Shown: in pieces, positions 27,013 through 40,639 of the stretch
How the letters are laid out: the number at the start of each line of letters is the position of its first letter
Position numbering within the stretch: position 1 is the first letter of the stretch
NCBI GenBank assembly: GCA_037833965.1
Contig: AP031351.1
Coordinates: 12,040,501-12,104,500, forward strand
Length of the DNA stretch: 64,000 nucleotides
Origin: Marchantia polymorpha subsp. ruderalis
Lineage: Eukaryota; Streptophyta; Marchantiopsida; Marchantiales; Marchantiaceae
Direction of reading: 5' to 3'
The notes under the pieces: model-generated
Database searches by the model: none
Told to the model about the DNA's origin: nothing
What the model saw: only the letters and a program-made list of their open reading frames with translations
Position numbers and translations under genes: made by a program

Positions 27013-30000
27013 CGCTCGCTCGCGCGTCTGCTCAATCAATGCAGAGGCACGAAGCTCTGCGACTCCTGATCTCTCCAGATGATCCGAAGAAGAAGCGGAA
27101 TGAATGAATGTCGCCGCCACCGTCCCCGGGTCTGCTCTGTCTGTCTGGCTGCTCTGCAATTCCCTCTGCGATCAGATCAGAGCTCTCGGCGCAACTAGCC
27201 CAGAGCCCCTGCTGCTGCCATCGAGCTCTCGCAGGGGACGGGGACGCGGAGCGGGACTCCGCACTCTTCGGCGCCAAACCCGGCCCTTCTTTATCTGCTC
27301 TCTATGCCCGGTCGCGACAAAGGGTACAATACGGGGAGGGCCAACGAGCCCATCGTGCGGTTCTGCGAGCGATGCAAATCGAGGAGACCCTCCAGGCCAT
27401 ACGATCCACTCCAATCCACTCCTACAATATTGCTAGTCTAACATGATGGCCCTATTATTGCCACAATATTGCCATACTACGAATTTTCCCCCACCACGAT
27501 GGATGCATCATGATAATATATAGATAATGATTTCTAGTTTATAGAATAACCACAACTTTTACTTCCTTCTATATCTATAGCGTTTGGATACCTTTGCCAC
27601 TACTGTGCCACCCAACGCCCAGAAGATAAAATAACAGTAAAATCCAAGACTGTACAATAATTATTATATGTAATGAATCACATGTAATTCACGTTACCTT
27701 AAACTCCCGAACCAAGTATACCGAACCTTAACCGAAGTGCGGCCTCGACTGATCGGAGGTGTCCCTCCACGGGACAAGTCAGAGGCATAATCTTCGAGGA
27801 CATCGATTGGAACTCCCCTCAGATGCGTCCGTTCGGATACTCCGTGATGAAGCGCGAGACCCGAGTCACTGCAGCCGCAAGTACGTACGCGGGGACGGGT
27901 AAGTGTCCTGAGGACTCGGTCCGTGAAGAACCAGAACCCGGTAGCCGGGACGGCCCCACGCACGCGTGCGTGCGAGGGCTGTCTGTCTGTATGTTCTGTA
28001 CAATCTGTACATATTGTCTGCCGCTGACATGGTCTCGCGCGACGTAATTCCGAATTCGTGATCTATGGACGGCTGGACCGCGATCGGCAACGAGGATGTC
28101 ACTTGCACTCCGCCCTTCCCCCCGCCCCGGCTTCCCGGTGTACTTGTAGTTGCAGGTATCCGGTACAGTGAGCCGGTGACTGGAGTTAGCACAGGTAAGG
28201 TACTATTAGTATTTGCTCACCTTTCAGAATGTTAAACGCAAATACAGTGCTCGTTTAGTTCCAGAGTTAACTCGAGCAGACAAGACACAGCGAGTCACCG
28301 GACGTCGAGCACCTTAGGCTACCGCTGCAGAGTCCGAGCCTTGGTTGCTTTGTCAATAGGCAATCCCAGCTCCTAGGTGCATATTCTGCTCTATGTCTAT
28401 ATTTTTATATGTTTAAAATATTGCAGGGAATTTTTTGGATTTAACGAATTCTCTACTATTCAAAAATGATCATAGAAGAAAAACATTACAACACAGGTCT
28501 TCATTGAAAAAAATTGTCAACTCCATCCTATCGGGTTTCTTCGTTTCTATTGTCTCCCTCCCCCGAGAGGCTCTCACAGCGTGTCGAAACCCAAACCCTC
28601 TGGAATATGAACGACAGCTTGACTGTTACCAGATCTACAGGTCACGTTCCACGGCCTGGCAACTTTACGGGTAGTCTCGAAGATCCCACATCTGAAGGCA
28701 GGATCGATCAATTTTCAGTACGATTGATTTGACGGGTCCTCGGTCCTTCGCGCTCTATAATTCGTTTCTCGGTGTTCATCGTCTTTGTACAACCGTCGAG
28801 CGTTGACTTTTCGAAAAAAGTCAGCATTCCCGTCCATGCCTCACGCACATTATCTCACTGCAATGGGGAGGACGTACTAGATACAGTTGGAAACCGTATA
28901 CTCTGTATGGTAATTCTGTCAGCATGCTAGCCTGTACTAAGATCGCCCAGACTCTGGTCATGGAAGACATCTTATCATTTACCTTCCACCAGTCATCGAG
29001 TCTCCAAGTCTGCGGCAAGAGACAACATAGCACCAGTTTCTGACTTAATTGTTGTTGCGAACTCACGTCTGTCGAATACCAACAATAAAAGATTCAGTTC
29101 ACAAGATTGAACAGAAGTCCCGGTATTTAAATTGAAATATTTAAGAGTGAATGGATAATAAAGGTTGCACACACATCTTTGTATCATTATCCAAATTTTC
29201 AGAATATCCAAATATTTAAAATTTTGTAAGATAAATAATAAGAAATATAAATTAACAAATAAAAAATATATGGATAATTCCAATAACATTGAGAACTAAA
29301 AAATATATTTAAAAAAATACAGTGACGAAATATTCAAATAACCAACACGATACAAAATAACATGAATTATCCTAAGATATTAGTATTTTATCCATAAAAA
29401 AACGATAATTTATTCTAAGTTTTGTCACAAAAGATGCAATGTATAGCGTAGAAACCAAAATATTTAATTCAAATCCAACGATCATCTTAATTATTTATAA
29501 TTAGAATCCAAAATTACTCTTTAACTAAAATTAACCTCAACAAAATGTAAATTTCTTATTCAAATAATTCTCAGAAATTCAACATAAATATGTTATTAAA
29601 AATTTGCTAAAATGATTGTTATCTTCTACATTGAATAGCTTATGGGGATGTTTAAATTGAATTATTCTAGACCGCGTCACCTGAATTAGGTAAATGTATG
29701 TTTTTGTGACTAAATTAATCAATTGCGTAGTGATACAACATTCCACTTGGATGATGACTTGGACAATCCATCTCAAACTTGTATCTCTTTGTGCAATGAT
29801 TGGAAAGTTGTAATGTTCATGGAAGAATTTTAAAGATATTGATGTTTATTATGATCATCGGGTTGTGTATCTAGATCCAAATCATTGAGACTAAAAAACC
29901 TTCAATAATGCTTCCGCATTGTATTTGAGTCGAGAAAAGAAGGTTGGATCTAATAGCAAGGATACAACTACAATTTTCTCTATTACAATAATATTGAAAA

Positions 30001-30185
30001 TCGTTTTCACAATCAACATGGTGATCAATAGGCTCCATGTCAAATTCTCAAATTTTATTTTTAGCGCATTTCTTTTTCTCATGATGTTTGATTTTATTCA
30101 AGAAGTACATCAAAATGCATTTGTCATCATCGTCTTTGAACTTAGAGCAAATAGTAGTTTATAATATCAAAAATTACATTGTGGA
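26640..30185. other. Galactosyltransferase promoter region, then AT-rich DNA; no gene seen
   Basis: To about 27,450 the DNA is GC-rich with a CT run at 26977-27009 and (GCTC) repeats, as expected of the upstream region of the - strand galactosyltransferase. Overlapping open frames at 27104-27446 on both strands are compositional. Between 27,700 and 28,750 composition is mixed and nothing is recognised. From about 29,000 it is AT-rich. I see no exon with a known domain. Confidence 0.5.
26977..27009 (+). repeat. (CT)n microsatellite upstream of the galactosyltransferase gene
   Basis: About 16 CT units followed by (GCTC)n. It lies about 360 bases upstream of the galactosyltransferase start codon, where it reads as a GA run on the coding strand. 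Confidence 0.85.
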
Positions 30186-30189
30186 TATT

Positions 30190-30542
30190 TGTAACACTAA
30201 AGCTTAGAGAAATGTTCACTCAAAGATAAAAATGTAAACTTTGAATATGAAAGATAACAACAATGGTTATAGTCTTCCTTATATAGCTCTTACCAATAAA
30301 TACAAAAAGATAAGATATCATTTCCATCATTCATTCCATTCCTATTGGATGAATGACGTGGCGGATAACCTTAACAAGCACACGGATTACTGATGTCACG
30401 TTCTCAACTATCACACTCAATTCTTACCAAACAAACACATTGATCGCTAGCGTGACAACTTTAACTAGTGCACGCTAAAGTAACTATAATTTCATCATGA
30501 ATAATCTCTACTTTAGTTTTAACTAACTAAAAGATGGTTACA
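30190..30542 (-). repeat. Ty3/gypsy 3' LTR
   Basis: Left copy of the LTR pair. It shares words such as cttccttatatagctctta and taactataa-ttcatc with the right copy. The shared ttatatagc word is a likely LTR promoter element. The bounds are set by TGTAACA at the left and GGTTACA at the right. Confidence 0.8.
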
Positions 30543-33500
30543 AACCTACTTCCTTTTAAGACGCAACTTCCTCGTTGCACGTCCGTTCAAATTTTTGAAT
30601 TATCAACGGTGCATTAGCTAGATTTTTAGTTGGTTTTCAAGTTGATTCATATGATGGATATCTTTTACATTGAACCAAATCCTCAACCTTGGGATACTTA
30701 TAGCCTTGAGGATATTTTTTTAAGGATATTTTCTACTTCGAAGTACTCTTCGCTAGCTATCAAGATTGGTAAAGTAGGTAACACTGGTTGAATTTTGAAT
30801 TGTTTTGATCATTGAATATGTTTTTGCAATCGTTATACATGAAATACATGATGTATTTTTATATGCGACAGAAGCTTCAACTTGTATGACACTTCACCAA
30901 CACATTTCAATATCACGAAATGACTAATGAATCCAGAATTAAACTTTGATATTCCTACAAGAGACAAAGTTATTGTAGATAGCCAAATTTGATCTTCAAC
31001 TTGAAAAACTAACTCTCGACGATGAGCATTAGTATACTGTTTTTGTTGATTCTGAGCAATCAACAACTTCCACTTTGCTTGGTGTGGACCTTGATGTATA
31101 TGTTCCACAAACTTGTTGAAAATTACTTTTTTTGAACATTTCATTAAAATTGATGGAGCATTGGGTTGAACACCGTACGTGAGATAAAATGAAAACACCC
31201 TTGTGGTTTGCATTTACAAAAATATTATATGCAAATTTCACAAGAGTCAAGAGAGTATAACACTCTTATTGCTACTCTAATGTGAATGCTTGTAGCATGT
31301 ACTCTATAATTCTATTAGCTTTCTCTGTTTCATCATTAGTTTGAGTATGATAAGCGGTTAACATTGCTAATTTGGTTTTGAAAAACCTATTTTTTTTCCA
31401 AAACAAACTATTGAAATGAGTACAATCTGTATTTCTATCTATCTACTATTTTTGTGGTTGGTCTCATGTGAATCATTTTGCTCAATTTGTGTACACAAAT
31501 CACCATTGTATCATTTTCTAACAAAGTTTTTGATAATTCATATACGAGATACATAATGACATGTTTTCATTGTTGTTTGAAAATTATTATTCCCTAACAG
31601 CGATGGGAACATGTCACAAAGAGGCTGTAATAAACCAATTGCTTTTTGATTACTTAACTTGTTTTGTTTACAAACAACACAACTAAAAACAACCTAAAAC
31701 ATAAGCAACCACGTAGTTCTGTAGTTTGAGCCAAAAGTAAAATCGTTGGATGCTTTTCAATATCTATTCCACTCCCACATGGCCTGCAATGGCTGTATCA
31801 TGATTTTTTGATAAAATCATTGTGCGGAATTCTTGATCTTGCAAAAATCTATATATTTCGTTATTAGAACGTCAAACCTCTAGTCTTCTCTGCACTTCCA
31901 ACTTGTAGTGTACTCACAATCTCTTCATCCTCCTTTGTGGCATGTGTCATCTTGCTCCATAAATCGGCTTGAATCTTCACTTCTGCAACATGATTCAAAC
32001 AAATCATGTGTGTGAGAGCATCCACAAGTTGCTTCTGGCCCTCCACGTACACAAGCTTCATGTTGAAGCATGACGTCACTCTACCCATTAAATTTGTTGT
32101 TTATATATATACTTCTGAGTTTCCAAATTAATCAAGGATTTATGATCAGTTTTCATCACAAACCCCTTATCATCTTAATGATTCCAGTGTTTTGTTGCCA
32201 AAACAATGACTAATTCCTCTTGTTCTATTCTGTGATAATTTTGTTTTGTTGCCACCAACTTTTGAAAATAAAAAGCAACCGGATGTCATCCATTCTTCCA
32301 TTCTTGTTGAAGTATGTTATCCACCGTTGTACATGATACGTCAGTTGCCAACTTGATAAGAAGGTTATGATCATATCACTTGATGATAGATGCATATAAC
32401 AAAGCATATTTCAGTGCTTGAAAACCTAACTGTTAAATTGTTCTTTATCTTCATTTTTGACCTTTCCCTAGAATCAAGGCCTTGATTTCCGAACAAATTC
32501 TTTCACAAATCTACGATATAATCCAGGGAGACTTATAAAGCTCTACAACTGAGTTTGATCCTCAGGTATTGTTCATTTCTAAATGATATCTATGTTCCCG
32601 CTCATTACTTGGATTCCTGCAACTATAACTCTATCAGCCAAGTAATCTACTTCAGGTTTGCCAATCTCACATTTTGAAGCTTTGGCATACAATTGATTGT
32701 CTATCAAAACTTAAAGGACTTTTCTAGATAATGTCTATGATCATTCAAAGTTTTGCTATACATCAATATATTATCTAGAATAACAATGATAAATTTATCT
32801 AGATAAGGACAAAAGGTATTGTTCATCAATTCCATGAATGTAGGTGGTGCATTGATGAGATCAAAAATCATCATTAGATACTCAAAGTGGCCTTACATGA
32901 TGCAAAAAGTAATCTTTTGGAAATCTAAACTGCAATTCAAATTTGATTGCAACCGCTTTTCAAATCTAGCTTGGTGAAATACTTTGCTCCTTGAAGTTAA
33001 TGAAACATATCATACATACAAGGTAATCGATTTTTTTTCATCGTTTCTTGATTCAACCTTCGGTAGTCGATGCATAGTTTCATGGACACATATTTTTTTT
33101 TCACAAAGAGCATTGGAGCTCCAAAGGTGAAACACTTGGTTCAATGTATATCTTGTTCAACATCTCCTCCATCTTAGCTTTGCATTCTTATAATTTGTTT
33201 GGAGTCAAACAATATGGAGCTTTGCAAGTTGGTGTACTTTTAGAAATCATAACACTCTTGTGATCTACTCGCCTCTTTGGTGATAAGCGTGAAGGTAGAT
33301 CATTTAGATAACATCTTTATACTTAATAAAAATGTTGTTCAAGTACTCCGAGTTGTAAAATTTGTCCCTGGATCCAATATCTTTTATAAGTCCAAGGAAA
33401 CATACATCATCTGTAGATAAGGATGTTTTGTCCATCACTAAGAGATATAAATTACTATTTTGATATCTTATTCTATGTCCATAAATCTTCCAACCACTAC

Positions 33501-34446
33501 TTGTTATCACTTTTTTTCTCCAATCTACCTCCGGATTATATTGCTCCATCCAAGACATTCAAAGTATGACATCATATCGAGCTAAACCAACAACTCTTCA
33601 TTTAATGATTTCCTTGTATCTATTAATGGATAATTATTACACTCCGTGATAATATTTCTATCACTTCAGTTTGCCCATTTGGCAATTCAACTTCCTCACT
33701 CAATTCCTTCATCAACATCAAACCTAACTTCATATCAACACTCTTAAAAAATTCTAAAAAAATTCTCTATTGCTCTAGGATCAATTAGAGTTTTCACACT
33801 GTATACTTCTACAAAACCATGTGTGTCAATGAGTTGAGCTTGCTTCTTACTCTTTCCATGAAATCTCAACCATTGATTTCCTCCAACCTCGCATTTTTTT
33901 TTGCTTTGTGGATCAAGTAAGGCTGCGAGTCAAGTTTATTGATGATCTTTGTTTCACAACTCCGTCGATTTAGGATAAGATGGATCTTAAAAATTGCTTG
34001 GTGGTTTACTGTGTGTGGCATCATAACCACTCAAAATTTGTTGAGCAATTGCAATTGCTTTGTTCATTTTGGATGGATTACTTATCCTCACCTTCTTGCA
34101 AATTTGATCCTTCAGGCCTTGTTTGAACACGTTCAAGGTTTCTGCGGATCTGATTATATTGCAAGAAATATCATGAACATTGATACTATATAATTAGAAA
34201 CATGAAAATGGTATAAATGAATATTCATCCTCATTATCTGTCTCTCTAAAACTTTCATCGCTCTATTATCTTTGTAAGCTTCCACCTAACAGGATTTTTG
34301 CATTCGAAGCAAAAAATTTGCTCGATCTTCAATTTCTTGAAAACGTCTACTATTTGCCTCTGTTGCATCAATAGAAGTTGGTTCCGGTTGAACTTCAGAA
34401 GTTTGAAGTTGAGGTTTAACTTCCATCTTTCGAACTCTTTTTTCTC

Positions 34447-37400
34447 TACTTTTTCATTTTCTATTCCAAAGATTTTATTTTCCATGGCTTGTTGCTTGAT
34501 ATGTCAATCTATTATACCTTTTTTCAACTCTTTCATCATCATGATTGCGTTAAGAGCCTCATCCATATGGAAATAGTTTGGAAATAGTTTTCAACCAGCA
34601 ATTGACGCGTCTCGGTTTCACCTCAGTAACTGCGTCATTGCCCCAAGCGCAAATAGATTGATGTCTCCATGCTTCCTTTTTGTAGTGCAGTTTTTTTTTG
34701 TTTTTTCGAAAATAAAGTACTTAGGAAGTAAAATTCGCACAAGTTTCAACTTTTGAGATAGTAGTAGTTAGAAGAGAAGAGAATAAGACCTTTTAGTTAG
34801 ATGCTAAGTAGGAGTAGGAAATACGAAGGATCACCCTGGGAAGAGCTTGGCTTGCGGAGGCCGATGAGGTCCAAGGTCGAAGGAATGATCCATTCCTTCA
34901 ACCATTGGGACTCGGGCGACGGAAGGAAGGGATGAACCTCCACGTTCTCAGAATACTTAGATGAGTATTTGAACAAGGATATTCGATATTCGGCGATGAT
35001 GACTTCGGAGTTATCACCAAAGCCCTTCTAGCAAAAGATCCCCAGTGAGATAAAAGATGACGCCGCACGGGAAAGAAATTTGAATGGCGGCACCTTCAAT
35101 TCGCACGAATTGATTCTACCGTTGCGACGGCGGGTTACTTTCAAGAGTGCGCGAGGTCGACTTCCATATTTCATGATCACACTATTGCAAATCGACGAGA
35201 GATTGTGATGCGAAAGCCTAAACTAGAGGAAGTAGCTATGGGGCGACCTATTGGATTGACCGCATAGAGAGTTTCGGAGTCGTGATTGCGAACGTATCCT
35301 GGTAAATTGATTCTTGCAAAAATGGATTTCTTGCTTTGGAGCTAGAATTGGCTATGTGCAGCGATAGTACAGGAGTGGGACGACGGTGGCACATCGAAGC
35401 CACCGGGCTATCGAGAAAATCCTGAGACTTGGCAAATTTGGGATTGGACGAAAGTCTTGGAGAGTTGCGCATGAGATGATGGCGATCTTACCTTCGATAG
35501 TGAGAGCGTCAAGGTAACGCGAGCGGAAGAGAAGTCATATGCAGCCTTATTCAAGAACCCGCGCACCGGCAAGAATGGATATCGAACCATCGAGTACCAC
35601 GATCTTTTCAGAAGGAATGTAGCGATGGCATTAATGCAGATCCTTTGACGTTCTCGTACCACATACATGATGACTTGGCAGGTTGGGTTCGTGGAACAAG
35701 CAATGCGAGGAGATTGGACGCGAATCTTCTGATTCATTCATTGGGCGCGAATCTTCTGAACAATCACTCGGCAAAACATTGATATACTTCCGGGAGTATT
35801 AGCCAATTACCTGTACCCGTTTTTGATTAAATTCTATAGAGGGATGGAGCTGTTAATTGATGCAAAGAATAAGGAGTTTCTAATGCGAACTCACATGGAA
35901 GAGGAAGAAGAGATTCTAAGTGCCGATGAGGTCAACACTTATCCAAAGGACAAGCAAATTAATTCGCCTCCGGGGAGAGCAGAGGGATCCACGGATTGAC
36001 GAAAAGAGCGGCCACGGAAGAGAAGGAAGCTTTAGGAGATCGTAGTGACCGAAGAGTGTGAGCGCAAACCAGTTCTCACTAAGTTCAGATCGCCTAATGT
36101 TCGGGCTAGGACAAAAGTGAAAGCAATACGCTTGATAGTAGAGGCTAATAGCAACACTGAGAGCGGCGTTGATGCATCGCAAGGTCGTCCCGATTCAAAA
36201 GTAGTGGCGGAGTTGGAAGCAGAGACCGCTGTGGCAGAGAAGTATGTGCCTTTTGAGAAGTACCTTCTGACTTCTGTAGTGAGGCCTACACCAGTAGTGA
36301 AGCACCGGGCAACGAGGAAGGAGAAAGGAAAGGCCATTATGACGGAGGAAGGAACCTTAGGACGAGATCAAGTCCATTCGGCTGAAGCCAAGGTAAGAAT
36401 TTCTCTAGAGAAGTCTGCGGAAGTACTGAAAGTGTCATCGGACACAGAGGAAGATCCAGTGGCCTTAAAGAAGATTGCAATGAAAATAGGGGATGACATA
36501 GAAGGAGATACTAGTGCACAGCCGCTGGTGGCATCACCTCGGACGTCCACGGGGACGGTTATATTGAAGACGGGCGAGGATTCTTTGGCGGAAGAGATTC
36601 AGTCGAAAGGAGTCAATGTTGCGGACGTGCTGTGTGGACAGGTGATACGACTACTCCGGTATCTCAACCGCAAGGAGGTAAGTACGCAGGTACCACCAAT
36701 GTCGGATCTTACGTGGAGTTAGTGCGTAATAGGACGCGGGCAAAGGTGGCAACGGCTCACGCAATAGTAGAGAAGGAGCGACAGCTACAAGAGGCAGATG
36801 CAAAGTACGAAGTACTTTGGAGAAGATTGGTTAAAGAAGTAGAGTTGGGAAGGTCTTCGGAAAAGACATGTGAGAGTCTTAGGGTTGACATTGAGGTCAC
36901 CAGATGTACGATTGTCAATCTTTGGCATAGACTAGAGGCGTCTCGATAGCTTTCAACGACAAATCGCAAAGAGTAGATGAGCTGACTGCAGATTCGAGGA
37001 AGAAGGATCAGGCGTACGCAACCCAGGTGGCAGCGAAGGTGAAGGCTTTGGCAGAGTGTGAGGTTGTTAAGACCTCAGACGAGGAACTGATAGAGCAATT
37101 GAAGACGAAGTGCAATGAGATGAGATCTTAGCGGTTGCAATCTGAGGAGCAGTTATGCAAGATGGAGACAAAATTATCAGAAGCGGAGGAGAAGAGTCAA
37201 CAGTTATTGGAGCAGACAAACGACGCCTTGATCGAGAAGGTGAATAGGTGTCTGCGAGGGTTTGTATTATGGCAGGTCAAGACGCAGAAGTGGTTGCATT
37301 TACGAATTCTGGAGTGTCGTGTGACTGCAATGATAGCGTGTAGTGTTAGTGGGCAGCGTCAGTTAGCTAGGAAGTTAGATGTGTTTCTTACAAGTTCGTG

Positions 37401-38222
37401 CGAGGCGATGGCAAACTTGGAGTTGGAGCTGACGACCATTGTGCGTAGGTTAGGTTTAGATCGGAAGTCGGATAGCAAAGCAACTACCGACTCTGCGGAC
37501 GTTATGTCAGTATAGAGCTTGCATTAGAGCGAGTGACATCTCGGAGTGTAGTTAGGAATAAAGTACCCAAAGGCTTCGGCCTGGGGGATTTTTGATAGTT
37601 AGTTTTCTCAGTTTTGAGTTTGCATTGTCCGCGCGTCTGTACATTGAGAGTTTTGTCACTGCGCAAGAGGTACTTTGGTTTGTCAAAGATATCACATCCG
37701 AGGTAGTAGCCCAATTTGAATGTTCTGAGTAGCAATTGGCTAGATCAGAACTTAAGCAAGTTCGTAATTGGAAGCTTCGTGCAGTTCTTGAGTGTACTCT
37801 TCGGGAATTTTCCCCCCTGAATACTAAGATATGATCATGATCGACTTCTGTGATGCTGGATTGGAGAATTTCAAGATTGATGTGTGATCTACGCTACATT
37901 GTGGTTCCTTCGGATTTAACACCTGCAGTATTTCTAGGAGTGACAGCCGCCTGAGAATTCAAACTCCCCAATAGACTGTCAAATATGTGACACATGTTGC
38001 TCTTTGTATTGTTTCTGTCCCCTTGGAATCGAATCTTTAGCATTATGCTGTCATTTTGGTACTTATCTGTAATTGATTTTCATTTTCTATTCCAAAGATA
38101 TTATATTCCATAACTTTTTGCTTGGTATGTCAATCTATTATACCTTTTCTCAACTCTTTCATCTTCATCATGATTGAGTTAAGAACCTCACCCATATAGA
38201 TTGATGTCTCCATGCTTCCTCA
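34447..38222. repeat. Direct duplication of gypsy gag-region sequence flanking a 3.4-kb insert
   Basis: The stretch 34455-34683 recurs at about 38083-38221 in the same orientation (shared words: atgtcaatctattatacctttt, agattgatgtctccatgcttcc, in part). The left copy has about 85 extra bases. Between them lies the unknown repeat element. This can arise by tandem duplication of the gypsy copy, by nested insertion of a relative, or by recombination; the order of events is inference. Confidence 0.7.
34700..38070 (+). mobile_element. Repeat element of unknown class with coiled-coil ORFs (fossil)
   Basis: Unlike the AT-rich DNA around it, this block has balanced composition and long open stretches on the + strand: about 36045-36722 (225 codons), 36632-36949 and 37135-37515. 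The protein is hydrophilic. It first has Glu/Lys/Val-rich text (KHRATRKEKGKAIMTEEG), then a long coiled coil rich in Glu, Lys and Gln (ELVRNRTRAKVATAHAIVEK; KMETKLSEAEEKSQQLLEQ), and a tail RQLARKLDVFLTSSCEAMAN. I recall similar repeated hypothetical proteins from liverwort genomes, often annotated near retroelements; I cannot name a domain. Upstream, 35250-35700, more degraded coding-like text is seen. The copy is broken in several places. Confidence 0.5.
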
Positions 38223-38239
38223 CACTCACTCTAATACAA

Positions 38240-40632
38240 AGTAAGTATAATCACTATTTGACCTCTCAACTAAATCAAGGGGCAGCCACGGCATTAGCGG
38301 ATGTCGTGAGAAGCGGTTTCGCACTTGCGTACAGACGGGCTTGCCGCTTGCGCCTTGAGCACTTGTGCCGGACTGCGGCGCAGTTCGTCAGACTTTGATC
38401 TCATCTGCACTATCATTCTAGTGTTATAATATGTTGTTGACAATCCGAATGAACGATCACGACAACGTGCCGCTCGTGGACCTCATTGTTGAGTCGTCCT
38501 GTGCTGATAGCAATGATGAGACCCCTTCGTGCTCCTTTTCACCAAGCACAGTTGACGGGGGAAAGACGAGTTGTTCTGGGAGAGAAACAAAGAAGCGAAA
38601 GAGTTGTCGTGGGTTTTGACCACTTCGCCGCGCTGGACGCAAAGAACCCAAAATCACTGTGGATGTGCAGCGTATCTTGTTAGTCTCTCCAACGCAAAGA
38701 TGTGCAACCACAAGTATGTGCGAGGGACATCAACCACGATTTTTTGGTAATACACTTGAAGAAACATCACAAGATCTCTTCCAAAGGAGAGCGCCAATTG
38801 GATCCCAAATAGATGATCTTCCATCAAGAGTCTAGAAACATCTTTCTTCCAGACGTAATGCCCGACGCTGAAAAAGCTGCAGTCTTTGACGCTCTTGTCG
38901 ACTAGATAGTTGATGACAATCAAGCGTTTTGCGTTGTAGAAACCTCCAAGTTTCAAAAGTTTGTCAGCCACCTCAACAACTTATATCGTCTTCATTTGAG
39001 GCGCACAGTTGTTCGAGGGCTAGAGTATCAATACGCGGTTGCTTTACGTAACTTTTGCAATATTGTCGCCGATATACCTGGTCGTGTGATGTTGACCTGT
39101 GATGACTGGTCGTTGAAAATCATGTGCGGATACTTTGTTATGACCTTGCACTAGATTGATAATCAGTGGACCCAGCGGTCATCTGTTCTGGAATTCAAAT
39201 AATTTTCATCCCCGCACAATATGCAGACAACAAGTACATTGATCTTGAAAATCTTGGACGAATTCAAGTTGATGACAAAAATTCAAGCGATCACAACAGA
39301 TAGCGATTCTGAAATGCCACCAACCATGAAAATTATGATGGAATCTCTCAACGAAAAGTACAATATGTTCTTGGACTTGGACTAGCATATACGGTGCGTA
39401 TGTCACATTATTAATCGTGCCGTTGTTGATTGTGAGACGTTGGTCAAGCTCGTGGTGACGAAGATCCGCGAGATGTTAAAGCTGATACGCAACACGCAGA
39501 AGATGCGGGAGGCATTCAAGTAGGTGCAGATTTGGTTTGGCAAAACTACCACAAAGAGTGTCCTTGGCTTTGATGTGGATAATCGTTGGAACAGTCTGTT
39601 CCAGATGATTGATGCGTGCTTCGAATTACAAGACGTTTTCGAATCGATGTCGAACAATGATGAATTTTTAGACAAACTCGATTGTCTCACTACATTGGAG
39701 TGGCGTCAAGTCAATTTGTCAAATACTTTTTACAAGCAGCCTATGAGCTGAACACCACCTCGAGTGGATTAAAGTATGCCACTATTGGAATGCTTTCTTT
39801 AATCTTTGAATCTTTGGAGAGCCACTACAAGGACATTATGACCTGAAATTATCAACCGGTTTTACCATTCTTCTAGCGGAGAAAGCAACCGAGGCTATGC
39901 TTAACAAGTTGAACAAGTACAAAGACAGTCTGAACAGCCAACTTGCAAAACTGGATGTGGTATTGGATCCCGCCACGCCGAACCATCATGATGATCTCAT
40001 AGCTTTGAAGGATCTTGTGCGCAGCAAGCTTGCCACTGATTTCGGCTATGGCAACTTTCCCAATTCAAGTGCTTAGTAGGAAGCACCGAGACCTCTGATC
40101 CTCCTGGAGAAGGCTAGATGCAAGCGCTCGTCGTGTGTTGCTGATGGGGGCGCTCCCGATCCAACATCGACGCAAGATGAGATCGACGTGTTCTTTGATG
40201 TTACTCAAAAAGCGGATGATTCGTATGCAGACCCCATCGAATGGTGGCGCGCAACTGGTGTCAAGTGCTTTCCGCATATTGCGTTGCTGTCGCGCGACAC
40301 ACTAATGTTCAATGACTCATCGGTTCTTTCTAAGTTGTCGTTCTCCAATAGCGGTCATTTTGCGCGCGTTGACTTGTGTCGTTTTTTTGACAAAAATCTA
40401 GAAATGATGTTGAAACTCCGTTCATGTAATCATCTTTTGGATGACATGGCAAAACGTTCCTAACTTCAATGCTCATTGTAAATACAACACCATGCTTCAT
40501 ACGGCTTGAAACGCCTAATATAATTGACTTGAGTCGACTTAGTCATCGACTAACCGACTCGACTTCGACTAAGTCGACTAGCAGCCCAATGTTAGTTGAC
40601 TTGAGTCGAATCGAGTCGTGTCTATCCCTACA
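38240..40632 (+). mobile_element. hAT-superfamily DNA transposon, degenerate
   Basis: The + strand encodes scattered hAT transposase blocks. These are a BED-finger-like segment with FDHFAALDAKNPKSLWMCSVSC (about 38,620-38,690) and the catalytic-core block VLGFDVDNRWNSLFQMIDACF then KLDCLTTLEWRQV (39,524-39,751). The C-terminal dimerisation block DPIEWWRATGVKCFPHIALLSRD follows (about 40,220-40,310). Many stops and frame changes separate them, so it cannot make transposase. The right end is probably at about 40,632, where the sequence closes ...gtgtctatccctA, as plant hAT inverted repeats do (TAGGGATAGACAC inward). I could not find the matching left repeat. It lies inside the gypsy copy, so it inserted later. 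Confidence 0.72.
40517..40632. repeat. Subterminal AGTCGA-type repeats of the hAT element
   Basis: At least five variants of gagtcga / agtcgac / gacttagtc occur in both orientations within 110 bases, with small palindromes such as gtcgacttagtc. Such clusters near hAT ends are typical transposase-binding repeats. Confidence 0.65.
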
Positions 40633-40639
40633 CCCACCC

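Noticed and set aside
27032-27446. Open frames of about 110 codons on both strands next to the galactosyltransferase start
   Set aside because: Same situation: GC-rich promoter DNA with CT and GCTC repeats, mutually overlapping frames and no recognised protein text.
39403-39690. Minus-strand 95-codon frame in the hAT region
   Set aside because: It is the antisense of the hAT catalytic-core block, which is clearly on the + strand.
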